Part shown: positions 38,532 to 47,740 of the stretch, one piece after another
Layout: the number at the start of each line of letters is the position of its first letter
Position numbering within the stretch: the stretch's first letter is position 1
DNA from: Agrococcus sp. SGAir0287
GTDB taxonomy: Bacteria; Actinomycetota; Actinomycetes; Actinomycetales; Microbacteriaceae
Assembly (NCBI RefSeq): GCF_005484985.1
Contig: NZ_CP027942.1
Span: 2,418,001-2,482,000 of the forward strand
Length of the DNA stretch: 64,000 nucleotides
Direction: 5' to 3'
The notes under the pieces: model-generated
What the model saw: only the letters and a program-made list of their open reading frames with translations
What the model was told of the DNA's origin: nothing
Database searches by the model: none
Made by a program: the position numbers and the translations under genes

Positions 38532-38650
38532 GCGGATGCTCCTCGTCGAGGTTCGGGTGGTCGCATCGACGCTATCGACGTGCGCATCCCGCGCCCGGAA
38601 GACGTCGGCTGCCGTGCCGTCGACTCCGCTTCCGTCGCGCTGCTCCCCAC

Positions 38651-38812
38651 GAGCTGGTCGGGGAGCGCGCGAGCCCGAGGGGCGAGCACGCGTCACGAGA
38701 TCACGCGACGTGCCCTTCCGACGCTACCATGCGCATGGCTGGGCAGGCGCGGCGCTCGCGTGGTCTCGTGACGCGTGCTCGCTGCGCTCGCGCGCTCCTC
38801 GACCAGCTGGAG
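38651..38812. repeat. inverted pair of REP-like elements, family D copies 2 and 3
   Basis: Copy 2 (38651-38709) reads rightward and copy 3 (38756-38812) leftward, 46 bp apart, so together they could form a large hairpin. Copy 3 ends just short of the remains of a DGPF gene. Confidence 0.7.
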
Positions 38813-38819
38813 GGACGTC

Positions 38820-39187
38820 GCGAGCTCGGCTCGGCACGTCGGCCTCGCCGTGGATGCGACGCACCTCGAGGTGCATGCCGTCGGCGAGCGGTGCGTCGGC
38901 GGCGAGGGCGGTGGCGGCGGCGAGGTCGGCGGCCTCGACGATCCAGAACCCGTCGAAGAGCTCCTCGATCTCGTCGTATGGACCGTCGGTCACGAGGGGT
39001 GGCACCCACCGAAGTGCACCACGGCACCGTTGGCCGGGGCGTCGAGCCCGACCGCGGCGACGAGGGCGCCGGCGGCCTGCAGCCGCTCGTCGTAGGCCCT
39101 CATGGCGGCCATCATCGTCGGCACGTCCCCGTCGCGTCGCTCGATCGCCGCCCGATCGTCGTCGCGCATGATGAGCATGAGCTGCAT
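38820..39187 (-). pseudogene. decayed DGPF/YCII-domain gene
   Basis: The first 65 codons (MQLMLIMRDDDRAAIERRDG ... GAVVHFGG) match the start of the intact DGPF protein at 36080-36511, but the frame stops shortly after, near 38990. The expected continuation (PPLVTDGPYDEIEELFDGFWIVEAADLA ... LEVRRIHGEAD) is found in another frame from about 39003 downward. This points to a small insertion or deletion near 39000. The reading then runs into REP copy 3 instead of a normal C-terminus. No ECF sigma gene accompanies it. Confidence 0.8.
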
Positions 39188-39312
39188 GTCGTGGCCGCAC
39201 TCCGAGAGACGCCCAGTGCATCCCTCTCTCGGCGGCCGCCGCGAGCGCGAGCGAGCGCCTGCCGCCGCAGCGCATCCCGCCCGCGCGGCCCCGAGCGCTC
39301 GGCGCGTGGATC

Positions 39313-39403
39313 GCGGGGTGTCGAGTGACGCAGACGACCGGAGGGGTCGTGGCCCCTAGGCCACGACCCCTCCGGTCGTCTGCGTTGTCCGAGCTGAGGA
39401 GCG
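39313..39403 (+). repeat. 91-bp hairpin element, copy A
   Basis: GCGGGGTGTCGAGT (39313-39326), one base, a perfect 27-bp stem (39328-39354 with 39359-39385), a CCTA loop, one base, then GTCCGAGCTGAGGAGCG (39387-39403). Two further copies with the same ends and geometry but different stems lie at 57924-58014 and 58528-58618. This copy begins 32 bases beyond the guaA stop and may end its transcript. Confidence 0.9.
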
Positions 39404-39434
39404 ATTCACGCGCCGAGCGCAGACCCGCGGGCCC

Positions 39435-41006
39435 TCACTCCCACTCGATCGTCCCCGGAGGCTTCGACGTCACGTCGAGCACGACGCGATTCACCTCCTC
39501 GACCTCGTTCGTGATCCGGTTCGAGATGCGGGCGAGCACGTCGTACGGCAGGCGCGTCCAGTCGGCCGTCATGGCGTCCTCCGACGACACGGGTCGCAGC
39601 ACGACGGGGTGGCCGTAGGTGCGACCGTCGCCCTGGACGCCGACGGAGCGGACGTCGGCGAGCAGCACGACGGGGCACTGCCAGATCTCGCCGTCGAGGC
39701 CGGCGGCGGTGAGCTCGGCGCGTGCGATGGCGTCGGCGCGGCGCAGGGTGTCGAGGCGCTCCTCGGTGACCTCGCCGATGATGCGGATGCCGAGGCCGGG
39801 TCCGGGGAACGGCTGACGGCCGACGATGACCTCCGGCAGGCCGAGCTCGCGGCCGATGGCGCGCACCTCGTCCTTGAAGAGGGCGCGCAGCGGCTCGATG
39901 AGCTGGAACTGCAGGTCGTCGGGCAGGCCGCCGACGTTGTGGTGCGACTTGATGTTGGCGGTGCCGGTGCCGCCGCCCGACTCGACGACGTCGGGGTAGA
40001 GGGTGCCCTGCACGAGCCAGCGGATGGGCGCGCCGTCGGCGGCTGCCTCGGCGACGAGGTCGCGCTCGGCCTGCTCGAACGCGCGGATGAACTCGCGGCC
40101 GATGATCTTGCGCTTCGTCTCGGGGTCGGTGACGCCGGCGAGCGCGGAGAGGAACTGCTCGCGGGCGTCCACCGTCACGAGGCGCACGCCGGTGGAGGCG
40201 ACGTAGTCCTGCTCGACCTGCTCCCGCTCGTCCTGCCGCAGGAGGCCGTGGTCGACGAAGATGCAGACGAGCTGGTCGCCGACCGCCTCGTGCACGAGCG
40301 CGGCGGCGACGGCGGAGTCGACGCCGCCGGAGAGGCCGCAGATGACGCGGTCGGTGCCGACCTGCTCGCGGATGCGCTGCACCTGCTCCTCGATGATGTT
40401 GTCCGACGCCCAGTCGCCTGGGAGTCCGGCGATGTCGTGGAGGAACGCCTCGATGACGCGCTGGCCGTGCTCGGAGTGCCGCACCTCGGGGTGCCACTGC
40501 ACGCCGGCGAGTCGACGCTCGCGATGCTCGAACGCTGCGACGGGGGTGTCGACGGACGAGGCGAGCACCTCGAAGCCCTCCGGTGCCTCGGCGACGGCGT
40601 CGCCGTGGCTCATCCACACGGTCTGCGCGTCGGGCTGCTCGGCGAGGAGGCTGCCGGCGGCGCCGACGGTGACGGCGGTGGAGCCGTACTCGCGGTTGCC
40701 GGTGCGGGCGACCCGGCCGCCGAGCTGCGCCGCCATGACCTGGAAGCCGTAGCAGATGCCGAGCGTCGGGATGCCGAGGTCGAGGATCTCGGGGTCGAGG
40801 CGCGGCGCGCCCTCGGCGTAGACGCTCGACGGTCCGCCGGAGAGCACGATCGCGGCGGGATCCTTGGCCCGCACCTCCTCGGCGGTGATGCTCGACGGCA
40901 CGATCTCCGAGTAGACGTCGGCCTCGCGCACGCGGCGGGCGATGAGCTGCGCGTACTGGGCGCCGAAGTCGACGACGAGGACGGGACGCTGGGAGGTGTC
41001 TGCCAT
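39435..41006 (-). CDS. guaA: GMP synthase (glutamine-hydrolysing)
   Basis: Converts XMP to GMP using glutamine and ATP. The N-terminal class I amidotransferase domain has [20 protein letters not shown], the nucleophile Cys in LGICYGFQ and the His-Glu pair in GVQWHPEV. The PP-loop ATPase follows ([17 protein letters not shown]), and the C-terminal dimerisation domain ends [12 protein letters not shown]...[11 protein letters not shown]. The 523-residue length is normal. ATG at 41006 is eight bases after the DUF3817 stop. Hairpin element A lies just downstream. Confidence 0.97.
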   Translation of the reverse strand: MADTSQRPVLVVDFGAQYAQLIARRVREADVYSEIVPSSITAEEVRAKDPAAIVLSGGPSSVYAEGAPRLDPEILDLGIPTLGICYGFQVMAAQLGGRVARTGNREYGSTAVTVGAAGSLLAEQPDAQTVWMSHGDAVAEAPEGFEVLASSVDTPVAAFEHRERRLAGVQWHPEVRHSEHGQRVIEAFLHDIAGLPGDWASDNIIEEQVQRIREQVGTDRVICGLSGGVDSAVAAALVHEAVGDQLVCIFVDHGLLRQDEREQVEQDYVASTGVRLVTVDAREQFLSALAGVTDPETKRKIIGREFIRAFEQAERDLVAEAAADGAPIRWLVQGTLYPDVVESGGGTGTANIKSHHNVGGLPDDLQFQLIEPLRALFKDEVRAIGRELGLPEVIVGRQPFPGPGLGIRIIGEVTEERLDTLRRADAIARAELTAAGLDGEIWQCPVVLLADVRSVGVQGDGRTYGHPVVLRPVSSEDAMTADWTRLPYDVLARISNRITNEVEEVNRVVLDVTSKPPGTIEWE

Positions 41007-41014
41007 CGGTTCCT

Positions 41015-41440
41015 TCACTGGCTGGGTGCGGCCGCCTGCTGCTCGAGCGCGGCGAGCTCGGCCTCGGCGATGCGGTGGATGCGGCGCTCGACGAAGAACG
41101 ACAGCAGCGGCACGACGCCGCCTGCCGCCATGGCGAGCAGTCTGAGGAACGGCCAGCGCAGCAGGAGGAAGAGCCGGAAGTTCGAGATGAGGTAGACGAC
41201 GTAGACCCAGCCGTGCACGATGAGCACGACGCGGGAGAGGTTGACGCCGGTCGTCGTGCCGTCGGGCACGAGACCCAGCACGCCGCTGCGGCCGAACGCC
41301 TCGATCTCCATGAGGAAGCCGTACTTGGCGACCATCTCGACGACGACGAGGAGCAGCAGCACGCCGGTGACGTACGCCATCACGCGGTAGAAGGCCAGCG
41401 CGCTCCGGATCTGCGGGATCTGCTGGACGGGCCTGGGCAC
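41015..41440 (-). CDS. DUF3817 integral membrane protein
   Basis: A 141-residue protein with three or four helices: [43 protein letters not shown] and [22 protein letters not shown]. This is the DUF3817 pattern, often encoded next to guaA in actinobacteria, with no known function. GTG at 41440 is preferred to the in-frame ATG at 41449 because TAGGAT lies seven bases before it, matching other leaderless genes here. guaA follows after eight bases. Confidence 0.8.
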   Translation of the reverse strand: MPRPVQQIPQIRSALAFYRVMAYVTGVLLLLVVVEMVAKYGFLMEIEAFGRSGVLGLVPDGTTTGVNLSRVVLIVHGWVYVVYLISNFRLFLLLRWPFLRLLAMAAGGVVPLLSFFVERRIHRIAEAELAALEQQAAAPSQ

Positions 41441-41447
41441 GCACCCC

Positions 41448-41453
41448 ATCCTA
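41448..41453 (-). promoter_or_regulatory. -10 box, leaderless promoter of DUF3817-guaA
   Basis: TAGGAT on the minus strand lies seven bases before the GTG at 41440. It overlaps the alternative ATG at 41449, which argues against that start. Confidence 0.5.
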
Positions 41454-41494
41454 CCGGCGGCGGATGCCGCGCCGAGCCGCGCGGGGACCGCTCC

Positions 41495-42283
41495 CTAGGT
41501 CGTCGAGGGCTCGTCGGCGGTCGCCGCCGCGGCGTCCTCGGCCGCCTCGCGCTCGCGCTCGCGCGCGTCCTGCACGAGTCGGAACCAGAGGTAGAAGGCG
41601 AAGATCGCGAAGGCGACCCATTCGATGGCGTAGAAGACGTTGAGCCAGTTCAGCTGCGTCTGCTGCTGCGGCGGCAGGGACACGATCGGCGCGAGGTCCG
41701 TGGGCGCCTCGTCGAGGATGACGTAGCCGGCGTAGACGTCGCCCTCGAAGCCCGGCCAGCGGTTGATGAGGTCGCCGACGCTCATCGCCTCGGTCGTGTC
41801 GCCCTCGAAGTCGGTGACGGTCGGGGACTCCGACGGCATGTAACGGCCCACGAGCATCCTGGGGCCGAGGTCGACGTCGGCGGCAGCAGCCTCGGCCTCG
41901 CCGCGCGTCGGCGCCCACCCGATGGCGACGGCGAGCGAATCGCCGGCGTCCGTGATGGCGCGCGCCGTGAGCCACGCGCCGCTGACGCCGTCCTGGTCGC
42001 GCCCGACGATCGTGAGGAACGAGGCGGGGTCGATCGCAGCCTCGGCCTCGACGATGCGTCCGCCCGCGACCGACAGCAGCGGCTCCTGCGGCTCGGCGAC
42101 GGACGCGAGCGCGACGGGCGTCTCGGTGTCGCGCTCGTCCGCCTGCCCCTGCTCGACGGCGCGACCGATCTGCCACTGCCCGAGGGCGGCGAAGATCGCG
42201 GCGACCGCGAGCGCCGCGAGCAGCGCCCCGATCCACCGGGGGCGCCGCGCGACGTCGAGGAAGGAGGAAGCGGTGGCGGTCAT
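41495..42283 (-). CDS. SURF1-family cytochrome oxidase assembly protein
   Basis: A 262-residue protein with two membrane helices: RWIGALLAALAVAAIFAALGQWQIGRA at the start and LNVFYAIEWVAFAIFAFYLWFRL near the end. An extracytoplasmic domain between them has the SURF1 pattern (LTARAITDAGDSLAVAIGW, and PQQQTQLNWLNVFYAIEW). SURF1 proteins help insert heme into cytochrome oxidase. The ATG overlaps the stop of the rhamnan-synthesis-type gene by ATGA, an odd operon partner. Confidence 0.85.
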   Translation of the reverse strand: MTATASSFLDVARRPRWIGALLAALAVAAIFAALGQWQIGRAVEQGQADERDTETPVALASVAEPQEPLLSVAGGRIVEAEAAIDPASFLTIVGRDQDGVSGAWLTARAITDAGDSLAVAIGWAPTRGEAEAAAADVDLGPRMLVGRYMPSESPTVTDFEGDTTEAMSVGDLINRWPGFEGDVYAGYVILDEAPTDLAPIVSLPPQQQTQLNWLNVFYAIEWVAFAIFAFYLWFRLVQDAREREREAAEDAAAATADEPSTT

Positions 42284-44373
42284 GGTCGCGATCCTCGCTG
42301 GTCGACGAGCGCGTCGAGGATGGCGGGCCCCTCCTCGTCGAGCCGCAGCCGGTCGAACTCGATGGTGAACGACTCCCCGGGCACGAGCGCGCCGACGACG
42401 CGCAGCGATGCGTCCTCGTCGAGCAGGAGGTCGTCGCCCGCCTCGACGGCGCCGTCGATGCGCAGCTCGAGGGCCCCGCGGCTGCGGATGCGCGGCACGT
42501 CGCACAGCACGCGCGCCCCGTCGACCGGGTCGAGGTGCGCGCTCACGGCGCCCGGCGGCGGCACGAGGGTGATGCGCGACGTCCCGGCGCCGTCGGTGAC
42601 GAACGCGACGTGCTCTGCGTCCACGCGACTGCCCCCGACGTCCCAGGCGATCGAGAAGGCGACGATCGTGCGCGCGTGGTGCCCGGGCTGCCCCGCCTCG
42701 GCCATCTGGCGCACGCGGTGCAGCAGCGCGCTGAAGCGCTCCTCGCCACCGCTGCCGACCTGGCTGCCGAGGCGGCGCAGGTAGTCGAGCGACGTGACGA
42801 GGGCGACGCTCGCGTGCTGCGGAGTGGTGACATGGCGCGTGAGCAGTCCGTTGGAGGCGACGATCGACGGCAGCGCCGTGCGCGCGTCCTCCGCGGACAC
42901 GCCGAGCGTCTCGAGCCCCTCGGCGGCGTCGGGCAGGAGCCAGAGCGCCCCCGATGCCAGCGAGATCGGGTCCCGGCGCTCGTTCGTCGGCACGGCGCGG
43001 CCGATCGCGGCGAGCGCGGCGCGGATCCGATCGTGGCTGCCGCGCCATCCGTCGCCGAGCGCACCGAACCACGTCGCGTGCACCGGCGGCGCGGCGACGA
43101 GCAGACCGGTGTCGTCCGTCTCGAGCAGCCGCAGGATCCCTTCGACGTGCTCGCGGCTCGCGAGCACGTCGTCGATCGCCTGTCGCGCCGTCGACTCGGC
43201 GGCGGAGAAGGGGAAGGAGAGGCCGCTCGAGGGCCCTAGGAGGACGCACGCCGCGTCGATCGGATGCTCGCGGATGTCGCGCAGGCTCGTGCGCAGAGGA
43301 TCGCCGCCGTCGAGCAGCACGCGCGACGCCTCGTCGCACGCGCCGCGGCAGCCGTGCTCGCACAGCACGACCACGTCGTCGACGCCGGCGGCGCGCGCGG
43401 CACGCACCGCCCGCACGGCGTCCATCCCCGCGCACGAGACGTAGGCGCGCAGACGCCGTGCCCGGTCGGGCTCGCGCGGCTCGACGACCTCGTGCAGCGC
43501 GAGCGTCGCATGGAGGTCGGCGACGTCGCAGGTGCGCAGCAGGTGCCGCAGCAGCGCGCGATGGTCGTACGACGTCCCGTCGCGCAGGTGGTCGTAGAGC
43601 CGTCGCGCGACGTCGTGCGAGGTCTCGTCGACGTAGGCGGCAGGACCTGCGAAGAACGACTTGCGCTTGAAGACGGGGCTGCGATGCTCCTGCAGGAGGC
43701 GCACCGGGTCGTTGAACAGCGGGTAGTACTGCTGCCCGATGGTGTCGGAGGTGTCGACGTATGCCGTCCAGCGGAAGCCGAGCTCCGCGAAGCGCTTCGT
43801 GAACACCACCTCGTGCTTGCCGACGGCGTCCGCGTAGGAGTGGATCGGAACCATGTGCTCCCAGTAGTCGCGGAACTCCGGCGACGTCGCGAGCGACCGG
43901 CGCACCGCGATGAAGTGCGACTGCAGATGGACCGGCAGGTAGCCGAGCTCGGAGTGCGTCGAGAAGGGGTCGAACGTCGCGCCGTTGTGCGTCGTGAGGC
44001 CCCAGAAGTCGTCGTCGCGGGCGGCCATCTCGTCGAACATCTCGGAGAGCGGGTGCACGGGCCCGAGGATCGTGAAGTTGCACAGCACGACCTCGTCGAA
44101 GCGCTCGAGCTCGTCCCACCCCTTCGCCCGCAGCGCCGTGCGGTACGCCCACACGTCGAAGCCCTCGTTGGCGCGCTGCAGCACGGTCGTGCGCGGCAGC
44201 GTCTCGAGCCGGTCGCGACCGGCGTCGTCGAGGAAGCCGTTCACCACGACGATGAGCTCGTGGCAGTGCGCGTGGATCGCCTCGAGCATGAGGAAGGTCG
44301 CATCGTCGACGACGCCCTCGGCGTCGTAGAGGAAGTAGATGCCGAGGCGACGCGCGTCAGGGCCGAGGATCAC
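42280..44373 (-). CDS. rhamnan-synthesis F (RgpF)-family protein
   Basis: A 697-residue glycan-assembly protein. Residues about 10-290 match the RgpF/rhamnan synthesis family: FLMLEAIHAHCHELIVVVNGFLDD, LQRANEGFDVWAYRTALRAKGWDELERFDEVVLCNFTILGPVHPLSEMF, DDDFWGLTTHNG and HLQSHFIAVRRSLA. The remainder includes a Cys-containing Rossmann-like part (AYVSCAGMDAVRAVRAARAAG) and a beta-rich C-terminus. It probably builds or polymerises a rhamnose-containing cell-wall polysaccharide. GTG at 44373 overlaps the preceding glycosyltransferase gene (GTGA); the 3' end overlaps SURF1 (ATGA). Confidence 0.8.
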   Translation of the reverse strand: MILGPDARRLGIYFLYDAEGVVDDATFLMLEAIHAHCHELIVVVNGFLDDAGRDRLETLPRTTVLQRANEGFDVWAYRTALRAKGWDELERFDEVVLCNFTILGPVHPLSEMFDEMAARDDDFWGLTTHNGATFDPFSTHSELGYLPVHLQSHFIAVRRSLATSPEFRDYWEHMVPIHSYADAVGKHEVVFTKRFAELGFRWTAYVDTSDTIGQQYYPLFNDPVRLLQEHRSPVFKRKSFFAGPAAYVDETSHDVARRLYDHLRDGTSYDHRALLRHLLRTCDVADLHATLALHEVVEPREPDRARRLRAYVSCAGMDAVRAVRAARAAGVDDVVVLCEHGCRGACDEASRVLLDGGDPLRTSLRDIREHPIDAACVLLGPSSGLSFPFSAAESTARQAIDDVLASREHVEGILRLLETDDTGLLVAAPPVHATWFGALGDGWRGSHDRIRAALAAIGRAVPTNERRDPISLASGALWLLPDAAEGLETLGVSAEDARTALPSIVASNGLLTRHVTTPQHASVALVTSLDYLRRLGSQVGSGGEERFSALLHRVRQMAEAGQPGHHARTIVAFSIAWDVGGSRVDAEHVAFVTDGAGTSRITLVPPPGAVSAHLDPVDGARVLCDVPRIRSRGALELRIDGAVEAGDDLLLDEDASLRVVGALVPGESFTIEFDRLRLDEEGPAILDALVDQRGSRP

Positions 44374-45872
44374 CGCCGGCGCCCTGCGTCCGCGTCGTCG
44401 CCCGCGACCCGGCCGAGCCGGTAGAACCGCGACTCGAGCACCTCGTCGTGCATGCGCCGCAGCGCCGCCGGGTCGGCGGCACGGACGTCCTGGAGCCGGA
44501 TCGGGTAGCGACGCGTGATCCACCCCACGAGGTGGCGTGCCGCTCCGGTCACCATCCAGGGCCGTGACAGCAGCAGCTCGACCAGCGCGAGCCGCTGCTC
44601 CTCGAGCCGCTGCTGGCGCGCGAGCCGACGCTCGGCCCGCTCCCGCGCACGCTCGGCGGCCTCGGCGCGCTCGATCGCGCGATGCATGTCGGCGCGGGCT
44701 GCGGTGAGGCGCTGCCCGATCACGAGCACCTCGGTCTCGCGGCGGTCGCGGGCCTCGGCTGCGGACGCGTGCGACTCCCGGACGAGGGCGAGCTCGCGCT
44801 CGGCCTCGCGCGCGGCGTGGTCGCGGCTGCGCATGAGCCGGTAGAGGTCGCCGTAGAGACGGCCGAAGGAGGCGAGGCGTCGGACGTCGGCCTTGGACGC
44901 GGGTGGTGCAGGTCGCAGGCGCTCGTCGGCGAGCAGGGCGTCGATGCGCGTCGAGAGCCGCCAGCGCTCGGCGTGCCGGGTGCGATGCCGCTCGGCGAAC
45001 GCGCGCGCGACGGGGAACCCCTCGACGAGCTCGCGCGCCAGGGTCTCCGCGTCGATGCGACGCTGTGTCTTCTGGCCCGAGAACGCCCAGTGCAGCTCGG
45101 GCTCCAGCGTGGTGTCGTCGAGCCAGCCGACGCCACCGAAGTGGTCGTATACGTACGCCGGGATGCCCATCGAGAGCGCGTACTGCACGGTCTTGCCGAT
45201 GGTGACCACCGCGTCGTACTGCTCGAGCACGTCGGGCGTCACGCGCTTGGGCTCGTCGTGCACGCCGAGCCTGCCCACGACGATGCCGCGAGCCTCGAGC
45301 AGCGCGACGGCGTCGCGCACCTCGTCCGGCGGATGGTTGGAGACGACGAGCACGCGCTCCAGCGGGCCGGTGCGCGGCTCGCGCGGGTGGTCGGCGAACG
45401 CGTCCGGTGCAGGGTTGTCGACGAGCAGCATCCTGTCGTCGGCGACGCCGAACTCGCCGAGCACCTCGAGGACACGGCCGCACATGCCCGCCGAGAGCGC
45501 GGTCACGCGCGACTCGACGTCCGCGAGGATCGGCATCTCCACGTCCTGGAAGCGCGACAGGTGATGCCACACGATCGGTGCGTCGACGCCTTCCTCGAGC
45601 CGCTCGAGGAAGGCGGGCGGCAGCACGCCGTGCTGCATCCACACGAGGTCGTAGTCGTCGTCGAAGCGCTCGGACGGGCTCGCCTCGACGAGCCGGAGGC
45701 GCCCCTCGTGCGGCAGCGACGTCAGCTCGTCGACCATCGGCGAGCCGAGCTCGTTGGTGTAGACGTCGACGCGCCAGCCGCGACCGATCAGGTGCTCGAC
45801 GAGCTCGAGCACGACCATCTCGGACCCCGCATAGGACCGGAGGTGGTTCGTCCCGATCAGTGCGTGCGGCAT
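44370..45872 (-). CDS. glycosyltransferase with C-terminal coiled coil
   Basis: A 500-residue protein. The first 330 residues look like a GT-B fold related to family 4: MPHALIGTNHLRSYAGSEMVVLELVEHLIGRGWRVDVYTN, SRVTALSAGMCGRVLEVLGEFG, VLVVSNHPPDEVRDAVALLEARG and TIGKTVQYALSMGIPAYVYDHFGG. A charged coiled coil of about 80 residues (about 370-450) follows. It overlaps the RgpF-like gene, so the two probably act on the same surface polysaccharide. An AGGAGC ribosome-binding site precedes the ATG by one base only, so the start is slightly uncertain. Confidence 0.75.
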   Translation of the reverse strand: MPHALIGTNHLRSYAGSEMVVLELVEHLIGRGWRVDVYTNELGSPMVDELTSLPHEGRLRLVEASPSERFDDDYDLVWMQHGVLPPAFLERLEEGVDAPIVWHHLSRFQDVEMPILADVESRVTALSAGMCGRVLEVLGEFGVADDRMLLVDNPAPDAFADHPREPRTGPLERVLVVSNHPPDEVRDAVALLEARGIVVGRLGVHDEPKRVTPDVLEQYDAVVTIGKTVQYALSMGIPAYVYDHFGGVGWLDDTTLEPELHWAFSGQKTQRRIDAETLARELVEGFPVARAFAERHRTRHAERWRLSTRIDALLADERLRPAPPASKADVRRLASFGRLYGDLYRLMRSRDHAAREAERELALVRESHASAAEARDRRETEVLVIGQRLTAARADMHRAIERAEAAERARERAERRLARQQRLEEQRLALVELLLSRPWMVTGAARHLVGWITRRYPIRLQDVRAADPAALRRMHDEVLESRFYRLGRVAGDDADAGRRR

Positions 45873-45886
45873 GCTCCTATCGTGCC

Positions 45887-47680
45887 CTAGCCAGCCTGGG
45901 CCCGCGTCCCGACCGGCTCGGCGACGGGCAGCGCCCCCAGCGGCACGATCTCGGGCGCCTCCGTGCGCGCGCGGTCGGCGGACTCGTCGTCCGGCAGCTC
46001 CTGGCTCGCGAGCTCGGCCGCGACGCGCTTGTTGTAGGTGTTGATCTCCTTCTCGATCCGCTCCTCGTCCCAGCCGAGCGCCTCGGCCATGATGCGAGCG
46101 GCGACGGGCGCTGCGGCGACGCCGCGATCCCACGCCTCGATCGAGATGCGCGTGCGGCGCGCGAGCACGTCGTCGAGGTGCAGCGCACCCTCGGCGAGGC
46201 ACGCGTAGCGCACCTCGGCGCCGAGGTAGTCGTCGGCCCCCGGCAGCGGCTCGGCGAGCTCGGGGCGCTCGCGGATGATGTCGAGCAGGTCGTCGGTCAT
46301 GACGCCGTAGCGGTTCAGCAGGTGCTCGACGCGGTGCTTGTGCAGCCCGAACGCCTTCGCGATCTTGCCGCGCTTGTTCCACGCGGCGCGGTAGCCGACG
46401 GCGCCGAGCAGCGGGATGTCCTCCGTGCACGACGGCGGGACCTTGCCATCGATCGCCGACACCGCCTCGTCGATCGCGTCCTTCGCCATCACGCGGTACG
46501 TCGTCCACTTGCCGCCGGCGATCATGACGAGGCCGGGCACCGTGTGGGAGACGTGGTGCTCGCGCGAGAGGTTCGCGGTCGAGCCGCCCTCCGCGGCGGC
46601 GAGCAGCGGCCGCAGCCCCGCGTAGACGCCCTCGACGTCGGCGCGCGTGAGCTTCGTCGCGAGCACGGAGTTCACGTGCTCGAGGATGTAGTCGATGTCG
46701 GCCGCCGTCGCCGCCGGGTGCGCCTTGTCGAGCTCCCAGTCGGTGTCCGTCGTGCCGATGATCCAGTGCCGCCCCCACGGGATCACGAAGAGCACCGACT
46801 TCTCGGTGCGCAGCAGCAGGCCCATCGAGGAGTGGAAGCGGTCGCGCGGCACGACGAGGTGGACGCCCTTCGACGCGCGCACGCGGAAGTCGCCGCGCTC
46901 GCCGACCATCGCCTGCGTGTCGCCCGTCCACACGCCGGTCGCGTTCACGACCTGCTTCGCGCGGATCTCGAAGCGCTCGCCCGTCTCGTAGTCGTGCGCC
47001 TGGATGCCGACGACGCGCTCGCCGACCTTGAGGAACCCCTCGGCGCGGACGCGGCTGGCGACGTGGGCGCCGTAGAACGACGCCGTCCGCGCGAGCTCGG
47101 CGACGTAGCGGGCGTCGTCGACCTGCGCGTCGTAGTAGGTGAGGCCGCCGACGAGCGCGTTCGGGTCGAGCGACGGGATCTCCTTGAGCATCTGCTTCTT
47201 CGTCAGGTGCCGGTGGAGGGGGACGCCCGGGCGCATGAACCCCGTGTAGCTGAAGGCGTCGTACAGCGCCATGCCCGCGCCGATGTAGCCGCGCTCGAGC
47301 TGGTTCGTCAGCGGGTACAGGAAGCGGACGGGCTTCACGAGGTGCGGTGCGATGCGCTGCAGCAGCAGGCCGCGCTCGATGAGCGCCTCGCGCACGAGCC
47401 CGAAGTTCAGCTGCTCGAGGTAGCGGATGCCGCCGTGGATGAGCTTCGACGACCGGCTCGACGTGCCCGAGGCGAAGTCGCGCGCCTCCACGAGCCCGAC
47501 GCGCAGGCCGCGCGTCACGGCGTCGAGCGCCGATCCGACGCCGACGATGCCGCCGCCGATCACGAGCACGTCGACCTCGCGCTCGCGCATCGACGCGAGC
47601 GCCTTCGCGCGCTCCTCCGGACCGAGGTTGGCCGATCGACGCACGCTCTTCGACGGCGCGGTCTGCTGCTTGCCTGCCAT
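45887..47680 (-). CDS. glpD: aerobic glycerol-3-phosphate dehydrogenase
   Basis: An FAD enzyme oxidising glycerol-3-phosphate to DHAP at the membrane. The 597 residues contain VDVLVIGGGIVGVGSALDAVTRGLRVGLVEARDFASGTSSRSSKLIHGGIRYLEQ, IIGTTDTDWELD and the VMIAGGKWTTYRVMA motif, plus the DAO C-terminal domain. The ATG at 47680 follows GGGAGG. It lies 60 bases after guaB3 and 14 bases before the glycosyltransferase. Confidence 0.95.
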   Translation of the reverse strand: MAGKQQTAPSKSVRRSANLGPEERAKALASMREREVDVLVIGGGIVGVGSALDAVTRGLRVGLVEARDFASGTSSRSSKLIHGGIRYLEQLNFGLVREALIERGLLLQRIAPHLVKPVRFLYPLTNQLERGYIGAGMALYDAFSYTGFMRPGVPLHRHLTKKQMLKEIPSLDPNALVGGLTYYDAQVDDARYVAELARTASFYGAHVASRVRAEGFLKVGERVVGIQAHDYETGERFEIRAKQVVNATGVWTGDTQAMVGERGDFRVRASKGVHLVVPRDRFHSSMGLLLRTEKSVLFVIPWGRHWIIGTTDTDWELDKAHPAATAADIDYILEHVNSVLATKLTRADVEGVYAGLRPLLAAAEGGSTANLSREHHVSHTVPGLVMIAGGKWTTYRVMAKDAIDEAVSAIDGKVPPSCTEDIPLLGAVGYRAAWNKRGKIAKAFGLHKHRVEHLLNRYGVMTDDLLDIIRERPELAEPLPGADDYLGAEVRYACLAEGALHLDDVLARRTRISIEAWDRGVAAAPVAARIMAEALGWDEERIEKEINTYNKRVAAELASQELPDDESADRARTEAPEIVPLGALPVAEPVGTRAQAG

Positions 47681-47740
47681 GTGCCTCCCCTTTCCCTCGA
47701 GGGATCCTTCGGGCCCAGTGGGTCCTCGAGCCATCCGGCG

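Noticed and set aside
39313-39403. The 91-bp elements as integron attC sites
   Set aside because: The variable stem with conserved ends is similar in spirit, but there is no integrase or cassette array, the stem is almost perfectly paired without the extrahelical bases of attC, and the ends do not match the attC core sites.
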